Of a DNA stretch of 64,000 bases, positions 28,701-40,700 are shown piece after piece. Positions within the stretch are counted from its first letter, which is position 1. Each line of letters starts with the position of its first letter. The DNA lies in contig JAEMWC010001505.1 in assembly GCA_016490735.1 (NCBI GenBank), positions 57,501 to 121,500 on the forward strand, in the 5' to 3' direction. This DNA is from Pachyseris speciosa (taxonomy: Eukaryota; Cnidaria; Anthozoa; Scleractinia; Pachyseridae). Both the position numbers and the translations under genes were made by a program. The notes under the pieces are model-generated. The model saw only the letters and a program-made list of their open reading frames with translations, made no database searches and was not told the origin of the DNA.

Positions 28701-31700
28701 ACACATTATTATTGGATGGAAGTAACCCGATGGCTGCTGATCTGGACATGGGTGACAACAAAATTACAAATGTAGCAGCGCCAACAGCAAACAATGATTC
28801 AGCCACAAAGGGTATGTTGATACTGAAATTGCTGGTATTGATGTTTCTCCATTTCTTAAAAAAGATGGAAGTGTTGCAATGACTGGAGATTTGGACATGG
28901 GACGGAATATTGTCAAAAACATGAAATATCCCGTTGATATATTAGACGCCACAAACAAGTCTTATGTTGACTCTCAAATCGCAAGCTGTCTGAAACGGGA
29001 TGGAACAGACCCAGCTGAGGGCGATCTAGACATGGATGGGTACGCAATTCAAAATTTAAAAGATGTCGACAACAACACCCCCAGAAGCAGCGCAGTTAAC
29101 AAAAAGTATGTTGATGACCTTGTTTTTTCAGCATCAGGTATTCAGCAAAACCCCTTCGCTTTTCTGTTAAAAGATATATCCAAGTCTTCTATAGTTAGTG
29201 ATGCAACAAACCCTCAAATTGAGAATTTTGACAGATCACCATATCACATGAATAAGTCCTCATTGTCTTTTATCATTTCACATAGTGGTAACTTTACATC
29301 CAAAATTCGTTTTGATGTTTCATCCTTGAGTAATGGACAGTACACATTTGTTACTGAGTTTTACTCACCATCAGACCCAAGAAGTGCAACAATCGATTTA
29401 ACCCTTCCAACAATTAACATGCGCGATGCGGGACAGCCGTTTCAAAAACCTTTTCCCCAAACTCCACACGTTGATGGTTATATGAAGAAGCTTTTCCGAA
29501 TCGAAAAAACCAGTGGTGGGCAAGCGGCAATACAGGTGGAACTTTCCAGCACAGCTCCTGCGTCTAACACCAAAACACATACCATCGTTTATGGGACCTA
29601 TGGCTATCACACCAATTTGTCTTACTTTGTTCATGACCCACCTTATGAAATAGAAGAAGGAAGAATTGTATTTGATCGTGAGCTTAAAATGAGTTTTCAT
29701 ACAATAGTCAATGTGGCACGCCCAATATTAGATGAGGATGCTGCAACTAAAAAATTCGTTGATGATGCTGTCATACATCTGTCGACACATAAAGCGGATA
29801 AAACATATGTTAATTCTAACTTTGTGAAAAAAGATGGAAGCGTTGCGATGACAGGAAATTTGTCAATGGGTGGAAATAGAGTGACGAATTTAGCGGACCC
29901 GTCGAATGAAACTGATGCAGTGAACTTCAGAGTTTTAAATCGAGCTGGAATAGTTATTAGAGCAAACGCTTTATTATTGAATGGAACAAACGCGATGGCA
30001 GCGGATATGAAACTTGGAGGGCATAAAATCATTAACTTAAAAGAAGGAACAAATAAAACCGATGCCGTAAATTTAGATCAATTAGAAAAAAGTCATATTT
30101 CATCTGCTTCTCATCCAAAGAATGCTTTCAAATATTTGATGAATGATATCGATGAAATTAGCACTGAATATGGCTTGACAGTTAATGGATATGTCAATTT
30201 ACCTCGTTCACCACATTTGATTTTAAAAAAGGTCATTGATGTAGACTTGAATAAAGAAGCTAATCATATTTACAGAGCTAGAATTGGATTTAACATGTAC
30301 ACAATAAAAGATGGAAAATACACATTTATTCTTGAATGGCTATTTCCTGATTATGAAGGAATGAATCTTAGTAGTGTAACATTCAATGCAACTGGTGGAA
30401 TTACAATTCATAAAACTGTAGGGAGAAAATTTGACAACAGAAATGAAGATCATTCGAGATATTTATTATGGATTGAAAAACCATCAGCAAGTTCACCACC
30501 TGAATATTTATATTGTACGATTCATATTAATGCTAACCCAACTTATCCAAATAAGTACAAAGTTCATTGTGTTGCATATGGTATTGATTTTGAAGCTGTA
30601 GACGTTCCATCAAGTGTTTACGACTTCACTGAAGCTTATAAAATCGTGAATGAAACAATACAATTACAAACTGATTTAGATTTGAATGGTTTTGATGTGA
30701 AAGAAAATGAAAATTGGTTGTTTGGTGGAGACAATGGTGAATTGACAATGCTAAATAATATTAATATGAACAGCTATTTAATAAAAGAGGCTAAACTTGG
30801 TGGTGATTTAAATCTGAATGGCTATAGAATTCATAATAATAGTTTGAATCTATTTCGTTCAAGCGTTACAGGTGTAATTATGGAAACAGCTTTCGATCTC
30901 GGAGGATTTGCGCTTTACAGGCCGAAATTAGGAGGTGATCTAAATTTGAATGGAAATGGAATAATCGGTCAAATACAATATTTAAATTGCTTTGTCAAAG
31001 CCAAACAAGGACATTATAAGAATGTTTTAAAGCCTGTATTGATAAATGGCTCTGAATTTTTAGTCATTCACAACAATAACTTTCATATTAAGAATATGTA
31101 TGTAATACAAGGAACAAAACCCGGAATATTCTACTTCAAGAAAAAAGCTGAAGGCGCTGGAGTATTACCATTACCATCAACAATTTTTGAATACAGACAT
31201 GGTGCTGTGGGTAGAAACATCACAACGGTTGACGTCAATAAATCATTATCGAGAGGCTATCTTATAATTGACTATTCACATCCCAATAGTGGAGCATTTG
31301 ATACAGCATTCACACTTGAAGTAATTATGAATTAATCTAAATTAATATTATAATGGGAGTTTTTAATTCTCCACAAAATCAAGATAATAAAGGTGATAAA
31401 GGCGATACTGGTGCAATTGGTCCTAAAGGTAAGAGAGGTGATAAAGGAATTGGTTTTACATTAACACAAGATGGTCACTATGATCTTGGAAACAAACATT
31501 TGACTAATGTAAAAGCAGGCAATGATTCTGATCATGTTGTAATCAAATCACAAGTTTCAGATATTGTCAGAGATAGTTTTTTGGATTTATGGGTTTCTGA
31601 ATTCATCAGATTATACTCTAAATGTACTTATCAAATCGACAGAGCGAATAATAATTTTTTAGATATGAATGCAGACAGAAAAGTTGAAACATTATACGAT

Positions 31701-34700
31701 CTATCAAATGAAGAAAATGATGCAACTCAATCAACTTTAAACATAAAGACCCACTGTTTGTACCAAGGCTGAGAAACTTAATGGACGTTATTTTTTGAAG
31801 TTTGATGGATCACAGAGAATGATAAGTCAAATCAATTTAAATAATAATGCTGTCAATATCTTCATTGTTCATAAATTAAATTCAAATACAGGTGGAAATC
31901 CATGGAAAAATGGACTTTTTGGTCATGACGATGGAGGTTATGATAAGTTTGTCAGCTATTACAATGGTTCAAATTTAGCAATAAGTGGTGTTGATGAAAA
32001 GAATTGTGTGTATTTCGGTCCTGATGCTTCCATACAGAACTTCAGAAAGATATCAGATTATTCCTCAAATGACTTGGGGCAGATCAATGTTTGGCACTGC
32101 TTGTCCGTTCACTGGGATAATTTATCTTCTCCAAATACCAATACCAGCAAGATCTATTGGAATGGAAAACATATGGCAGATTATACAGCGGCTAACAGAA
32201 CTGGTAGCACACAAATGACTTTCGGTGATTTGAATCCAAGCTCCATAGCACCATTGGATGGTTGTATTATTTTTTTCTGTGTTTACTTGGATTCTACATT
32301 AGACGAAAAAACAATTTTGGATCATCATAGCGTTTTAATGCAACGATATAATATATGATAGAAGAAGCAATCAAATATGTTGAATTCTTTTTTGATGAAA
32401 CAAAACAACAATTTATTCAAGTCGATGATGCAATTTTAAAATCAGCTTTGGTATACCAATATCTGTATCACAAGCATTTTAATGTAAAAATTTCAATGAA
32501 CAATATTTTAAATACTCACAAGGATATTGGACTTATTGGTCCTGGAAATGGGTGCTTGACATATTTCTTGGAATATACACTTGGATGGATTGAAACATTA
32601 CAAACACATGGTATACTTCATGATGCGTATGGAAGATTTTATAACAGTTATTCCTTAGACCGTGGATATAGTTATGCTATACCTAAGTACCTTACACCAA
32701 AGCGAAGAAAAAGATCTCCATTATGTGGCCAGATCTCTGGAATACTTTATTGCATATTCAAGAGAATAGTTATATAAAATATATGTATGAAAGAGCGAAA
32801 AAGCATATTCAGCTGGAACCATATTTCAGGTGAATTAACAGAAGATCAGGTAAATGAATTAAAATCCTATTACCGAACATATCACAGAAAGTATTGGGCT
32901 CATAAACAGGCTGTTAAACGGTTCAAAAAATGGAAATTACTGGGGAATTCCTTGTCCATCATCTTTGCAACTGGGGGTCTCGCCACAAGTGTGGCAACAG
33001 GTGGTGTTAGTTTGGTAGCCATCAGTACAGCAGCACTTTTGATACAAGGGTGGATGAAGCATAAAAACCTAGATTTGAAAATCCAAAATTGCACATATGC
33101 TTATCAAAGCTATCAACATCTACTCAATTCAATAAAAGACAAGTTGAGAAGTGGTGATTTTGATGCTTCAAGTATACAAATCTCAATGAAGAATATCGAT
33201 GATTATGTGACTGACAATAGTCCAATTATTGTTAAGTACCTACAGAAATATGATGAAAAATTCACTGCTTGATAATACGAATAATCTTATCAAATCTCAA
33301 CAATAGAATCTCAATCCAATATCGATCATAAAATCCAAGCGTCTTTTTTGATCTAGTAACTATTATTTTATCAAATGGAAGATCAAGCATTAAAAATATT
33401 TGCTTAAGCATAAATTTAGTGCTAATCATTCTTTTTCGATTCTTATTTACCAAAGGGAGGATAGTGTCTATCTCTTCGAATATTTTCAATATTTTTCCCT
33501 TATCTTTTACTGAAATTTGAAATCTATTCTTGCGACATATACCATTTATCACATTTTCAATATGGTATTTCCGATGATACACAGATTTCCGCTTTATTTT
33601 ATACATATTATCATGAAAGTCAACAAACTCTTTACAATAATCATAACCATGAACTGAACCACAATTTAGACAAACATTTTCACCATCATCGTTAAACATT
33701 TTCTGATTATCACAGCAAGGTGCTTTCACACTTTTAACAACTTTGACCAATAGCTGATCACAAAAATAACATGACAATTCTCCCATATTTTTCAATTCAT
33801 TGTGAATTACTGAATTACAACTCATTTCTATACTATTATATGAGATTTTATTTTTATGTAACCATCGGATGGTTCCACGTGAGAAATAATAGCTATAGGT
33901 GATGACTCATTCCCTGTTTTCCGAGAATGTCACGCTTGGTGATTTTTCCGAGAATGTCACGCATTTTAAAATAACTATAAATTCCAAAATACGAGATCAT
34001 TTTGCTAAAACACCCCCCTAAATTAATTTATGTGCTGAAACCCCCAAACACTATACTACTGACGAGCCGCTTCTTGCATAACCCTTTTTCTTTTTTCCTC
34101 GTCGTTTCGTCCGTCACTTGCCCCTTACCCCTCTCGGCCAGAGGAAGAAACAATGACAAGTAAATAAATAAATTATTTAATCTCTGACTTGGAACGCACG
34201 ACCCTCAGATCTCAACGCCCATAGTATCCCATTTTCACCAATGGGTTTGCCACTCATTGTCTCTGCGTGCTTAAGTTATGGGAAATCCGATTTTGTGGTG
34301 ACAGTGAGCGACTTCACCAGACAGAGGTGTCAAACTGTTGTGCTACGTCGCCGATGGGAGGAAGGTGGGTAAAAATTCTAATGACCTACCGGCGGTTTGC
34401 CTAGACTTGTGAAACTGCCAAGAATCAAGTTATCAGGCCCAAATTTAATACCGGAACGCTGTCGAGGCCTGGGTCTAGTCCGTGGGAAGGTGTCTAGAGA
34501 CTTTCGCACGCACAACAATTTCGTGCCAAATTCCTTGATGAAAATAGTCTGCACCATATCCGATTGGGCCACTTGCTCATCAGTTACGTTCGCCATAGAA
34601 TTTTGTAATAATTAACGTGAGTAGTCATTAAAGTCACGAATCGTTAAAGCCTTTGCAAAAGAAATGTTTAGTCGGAATTGAATTACTTCAATATAAATTT

Positions 34701-37700
34701 CATAGCAAAGGAATTTAATTGAGAGCGTTTCTTGTGATCGGTTTTCAGCAACATATTGAAAAGGTTTGAGAATCGCAAGAAAAATTGAGAAGTTATAGCT
34801 TGATAAACCAAAGTGCATCTTCAAAAATAATTTGTTTAACGACGAATACACTTTAGACAGATAGATAAAAATTTTTTACTTGTTACATTCTTCAGGTGTA
34901 ACAATTCGTTACGAATTAGCTAACTTTTCTACCTTTATACGTAGCTAGACTGCAAATAGCTTATTAAATATTCAAAACGAGTTATTTTTGGACGTACTAA
35001 AATTAGCGTAACCACAAACATCTCATTAAGAGCGAATGTCGCTAAGGCTTGAGCAAAATTGGAAATGGTCAAACAAAACCTTCCTTGATACTTTGTGTGT
35101 AGTTAGTCCTTGGGATGAAACTACTCACCATGGTATTTGTTTGATTTCTGATAAAAACCTGAGCTGAGCATCAGGGGGTGGAGTTTAGGCCTCAAAAAGC
35201 ATTTTTGGGGACATTTTGCACCTTGAAATTTGGAGTTTTGTTAGCAAAATATTTCAAAGAGCAACTTTACAGATAAAAATCTGCTTATATCATAGCAAAC
35301 TTTCATCCTTCCTCTCAAGAAATATGTTATCAATTTTTCACCTTGCCCCCTGGTGACCCCTGTGCCTTATCATTTTGAAGGGGGGGGGGGGGGGGGGGAG
35401 ATGGTTTTTTAAAAAGCTGAAAATAAGACATCTTTAAACAAACTTTTCTCTTCCTGGTATTTGGATTTTCATCAAAATTAAGACTGGATGTGAATATTTC
35501 ACTCTTTGTGAATCGTTTGCTGCTTAAAACTCCGCGGGCACTCCATAATTTTTCGAAGGCTAATCAATTTACAATGTATACCTCAGGCAAAATTACGATT
35601 TTTCGGACTTTTTATTCACGACTATCTTTCTTTTAAATAATATTATTCAGTCGATTTCACGCAAGACCGTTCCATTATTTACCATAGATTGTATTTATTT
35701 TGGTTTGTTAGTCAGATTACAAGTAGATTTGCCGTTATTATTTTTCAAAAATCGCATCTTCAAGCAAGCGGTTAATATATGCAAATTATTGTCTTGGGTA
35801 AGCGGGCAAGAAAAATGTATAACTGAACTGTCCAGCATAGTTAACCGCTCTGAAGGTATCTATAAAAGGTAACTTAAATTATACATACCATTAGCAAAGC
35901 CATCAGTTCGAGAAACATTTCAGAGTCAATGGGAAATCACACAAATGTCGGTGGTTCCTCAGTGAACGTCTCATATGGAGAGAATGCATGTCGGCGCGTT
36001 CAAACCACAGTTCTCATCTTCGATGACAGATCAAATGGTTCCTTTTACAGCGACACCCTATCCAATTTGCTGCACCTGCAATTGGTTCGCCAAAAAGCTC
36101 CAAACATCATCATTTGTTTTAGAGTTAGCTGACGGACATCTTGCATCTCGGTGTTTAAAGTCATGATCTGGCATTCAGTTCTTACCGGCTGCCTCGTCAA
36201 CGATGTGGAGAATGCTGTTTAAAGCACTTTTAAACTTCGGGATGTTTAACTTTGAAATGCCTTGCTATAAAATTGCTGGTAAGTTAATTGTCATGTAGTA
36301 CGAAAACAGCGAAGTCCCACATTTCATGCCCACCAAGGGTTCAGTATGGTGTTGATGGTGTTTATGTTTGTGCGCGTTTCCGCTGACCGGTTGTTATTGC
36401 TCGCAACTTGAGGCGTGCCTGAGAAGAACTTGAACGATATCAGGCCCCAGTTGTTTAAAGAGCGGGTAACTCCATCCAGCGGACAAAATGCATCGCAACT
36501 GGATAGCGACATATCCGCTTGATAGAGTTATCCGCTCTTTGAACAGCTGGGGCCTGATTTCTTCCTGCTATTTACCCCAAATTTAGGTTCGGTTACCATA
36601 CCTTGAAGATCTTAAATGCTCATTTTTAAGAGGTTTTCCTCCGTTTTGGCCTTAAGCTGGTACTTAACCGAGTCGTACCACAAGTGGAGCAATGCAGGTT
36701 CCGCAAGTGATCTTAATAATTGGGAGGGGAGCGTCTAATAAAAACTTAACACCTCAGGGAGAACGTTTATTAGAAACGAAGCGTTTATTTCGGGTTTAAA
36801 CCGCAAGTTCTGTTGGGCCGTGAGAAACACAGGACACCAGTTCATGAACGATCTGGCTGTTTTATACTTGATACCACACGCCGTAAAGCCATCTTGTGTC
36901 AAAACTTTCCAATCGTCGATGTCCATGGTTGACGTGGACGCTTCATCTATGAAGATCACTTCGGTAGACTTGGTTATCATGGCCTTGTTAAATACCCTCT
37001 GTTTGGTTATTGTAGCTATGTTGGAATGATGGATGAGGCTGAGGATGGGTTGAAAAGGCTGGTTTTGCTACTGTTGGCATCACCGATCAAACACGGGACC
37101 CTGTCCTTGTGACGTTTTTTTTATTGAAGTTGAGCAACTTTAGGTAATCCTCGCAGAACTCACCAATGTCTTCATCGGAAAGGCTGTTTTCTAGAATTTC
37201 TCGGCAGTTTTTTGGATCAGGCGCTTTTTTGTGCGTCGTATCTGCTAAAAGCACGCGGAGAAACCATGTCAATCTTTTCGTCTGGGATGGGCCCTCCAGA
37301 AATCGTCTGTCCTTCCCTCCAGAAATCCCTCCCAGAAATTGTCTGTCCTGTCCTCAGAACTTCTATATTAAAAATTCTAGAATCGACCGACAAAAATTCT
37401 CTTTTTCAAGCGTTGGAGCAAAAGTGTGGAATGGGATACCTGAAAGAATAAAAAAGTCACCAAAAAATAGTTTTAAGAAAAAAATGAAAAGAGCACTATT
37501 TGACATTTTCAAAACTAAAGATAGTTACATTGAAATCGATAAAATAATATTTGATCTAAAGAATCATTAGAGAAGAAACAAGTGCGAGTACTTTTATTAC
37601 CTTAGTATCTCAAGCTCTCTCTCTCTCTCTTTTTTCTTTTTTGTTTGTTTGTTCAATCTCGCACAAATACACTTATCTTTTTTTTTCTCTTTTTTAATCC

Positions 37701-40700
37701 TGTACTGTAATATAATTGCCTCTGTTACAATAGACTGGCCTGCCACGATTAGCTAAGCTACCTGTAGGTCAGTCTAACTTGTAAAATTGTAATTGTAATA
37801 ATTGTAATAATAATAATAAAGATAATAGAGATAAAGGTAGTCGTCGTTCAAACACGTTCGTTCGTTCAAACACGACCAGCAATAACCAGCATCTACTTCA
37901 ATAAGGTTGAAGTAGAAACTTTTACTTCTATGTTTCAACATGTTCTAGCAGGATTTTGTCAACCCAATTTTGGCTGTTGTTTGTATTCAGCATAGAGATT
38001 CAGTGTTTTACGTGCAATGCTTTCCTAAAGCTGACATACTTTCGATGACAACGACCATTATTACACTGCGCTATAACAAATGTTTACAATAATAGTCAAG
38101 CTTATAAGCTCTTGTAAAATTCATTAATAATTCATAAGACTAACGACCAATCTACGGGCAGTATTTGAGTCACATGTATACCTCTCTAAACCCCAATAAA
38201 AACTATTAACTTTCATAAAGATGTCCTGCTCCGCTAATTAGTATGCATTAACTTTGATACAGATCTCTACTGATTAACATTACAAACACGACAAACACAA
38301 TCTATTGTTTCACTTCACAAGTAACATAAAATCTCGCCGTTTTAAATGTCCATAAAGATCTCCCGCTCATATTTTATGTATTACGTAAATATCATACAAA
38401 TGTCCAGTCATTGATTGGGATAAGATAGGATAAGCAAGGGAAATACTTTTGTAAATTCTAAAATCACTTAAGACTCATTAAAAAAAAAACATGAAAACCC
38501 CTTAAAAGTTAAAAGTTATCTTAGTAAAGGGCCGAATTGAGATTGATAAAAATGGGTAATACTACCATTTGTGTTCAACCGTGAGGCGTGAACGTTTTTT
38601 CGCGCATGTTTATTTTTCAAACGAGACAGTTTCCCAGACAACTGTGTCGCCTGGGCCAATGAAAATGTTTCGTTTGGAGCACGAAACTATGAATGTTTGT
38701 CAAACAAACGTTGCACGTTTCGTTCACCTGATGTGCAGGTTTGACAAAATTAAAGACAGTTTTTAGGGTTTTGAACACTTCGTGTCATTACAACTTCAGA
38801 AAGATGGAGGCGCGAAAAGTAAACAAATTCGGTCGAACCTATCGCACCGGAATTGCTCTGGATCAAAACATGAAATCACTTATAATAGATAGAATTCTCG
38901 AGGAAGGTGGCGATCGAGTGACTAGATACATTTCGAGATCGTTTCGTTATTTTTTCCTTTTTCCGAGCCGGGAACTGAAGCTCTCTGTAAACACCATTAT
39001 AAAGACTTGGCGAAACTCTTGATTAATCCTCGAGCTACAGGAGGTACAAAGTGGAGTAAATTAACAGAAGAACTGAAAAGCCGTCTGTCTTACTTGCAGT
39101 GTTGAAGAAATGGACGGGAAATGATTAATGGACATCTTGTCCGAATTGTCAACTTCTCCACCAGTTATTCCATAAAAACGCATATTTTCCGGCTTACAGT
39201 TTGAATTTACAGTTGCTGTTCTGTAAATTTGTCGAGTTCTGAGTATCAAAACTGAACTCGGTTCAAGAGTTAAGCGTTCGCTAGCTGCAAGTATTCTCTT
39301 GAGTTACAATCTGCGGTCTGTTTCTAAAAAAAATAAATACAATGAGTTCAAAAGAAGATGTAAAAGTGCATTGACGCCGTTCTCGCGCTGGTTATCCCAG
39401 CAGAAGTAAAAGCATCTTCACCTGTCCTGTTTTTCATGACATCGTTGCAGTTTTACCAAACATTTATATCCTGAATTGATTTAAGATTTACTGGAATAAT
39501 TTCATTCGACTCATGATAAAGCGCCGCGCATAACAGAACTAAAACAACTTTCTCAGCCAAACTCACAAATAAAATTTCAAATGATGTAATGGATATAAAG
39601 AATTCTTGTTTCTGATCAAATGATATCTGGTTTAAAATATGTTATATGCAAGTATGGCAAGTATTACTTCTCTCTGAAGTTGCAATGACACGAAGTGTCC
39701 AAAAACCTAAAAACTGTCTTTAATTTTGTCAAACCTGCACATCAAGTGAACGAAACGTGCAACGTTTGTTTGACAAACATTCATAGTTTCGTGCTCCAGA
39801 CGAAACATTTTCATTGGTCCACTCGACACAGTTGTCTGGGAAACTGTCTCGTTTGAAAAATAAACATGCGCGCAAAAACGTTCACGTTTCACGGTTGAAC
39901 ACAAATGGTAGGAAAGGAAAGCAAATGTATATTTCCAGTTTTAGTAATTTTTGCTTTGAATAAATTTTGGTTACGTGGTTTCTGGATCAGGACTATCGCC
40001 GTCTAATAGTTACCTCTTCGCATTGGATTTTCTTAGAACCAGTATGAGAACGTAATACTCTTACTCTTTGATCTTGTATTTGTTTCAGGAGCATCCTTTC
40101 CAATGCGTGTACCTTAGTGCCAACCGTTTTCCTACGACATTGGAAAACGAAATTCGAACTACCATTTTCGTTTTCCGTTTTCCAACGACTTGGGAAAACG
40201 GAATTCTAACTTCCATTTTCGTTTTCCGTTTTCCTACGACATTGGAAAACGGAATTCGAACTTCCATTTTCGTTTTCCGTTTTCCTACGACATTGGAAAA
40301 CGGAATTCGAACTTCCATTTTCGTTATCCCTTTTTCCTAATACATTGAAAACGAAAAACGGAATTCAAACTTCGATTTCCGTTTTTCGTCTTTCGTTTTT
40401 GCTTAAGACATTGAAAACCGGAATTTGAACTTCGATTTTCGTTTTCCGTTTCCGTATTTTTGTCATTTCTGTATTTCCTGGAGCGGATCTAAGGTTGGTT
40501 CGGGGCTTCAGTCGAACCCTCTTTAAATTAAGACATTACCGTCTAAGAACTTTCGGTTACTACAGAAACGTGGTGAAAAAATTAAGGTAAAGCAGTACCT
40601 GGTAATGTAAAACAATAAAGACAATAGAGCATGTCGGGTCCATGTGGTTTTTCGTCCATTTGATTTTCATCCAGTATTAAAAATTGAAAATCAAAATCAA

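Larger units (their letters stand above)
14436..34060. mobile_element. Polinton/Maverick (adintovirus-like) element, 19,625 bp, full length
   Basis: Defined by inverted ends starting agtagtatagtgtttgggg, a flanking 6-bp duplication, and the diagnostic gene set: protein-primed polymerase B, retroviral-type integrase, adenovirus-type protease, packaging ATPase and jelly-roll capsid protein. It sits in intron 3 of the MACPF gene. Core replication, integration and capsid genes are broken, so this copy is defective. The ends differ at only about 2 of 207 positions, which points to a fairly recent insertion. Confidence 0.97.

Noticed and set aside
14436..34060. Bacterial or phage contamination, because of tail-fibre repeats and ATGA overlaps
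   Set aside because: TIRs, target duplication in host intron, integrase with chromodomain and protein-primed polymerase identify a Polinton in animal DNA.
35929..36166. Possible small gene (MGNHTNVGGSSVNVSYGEN)
   Set aside because: Only 67 codons, no recognised family, no splice sites that fit the MACPF frame; left unannotated.
40068..40340. Overlapping frames on both strands with repeated peptide
   Set aside because: They come from a stop-free minisatellite unit.
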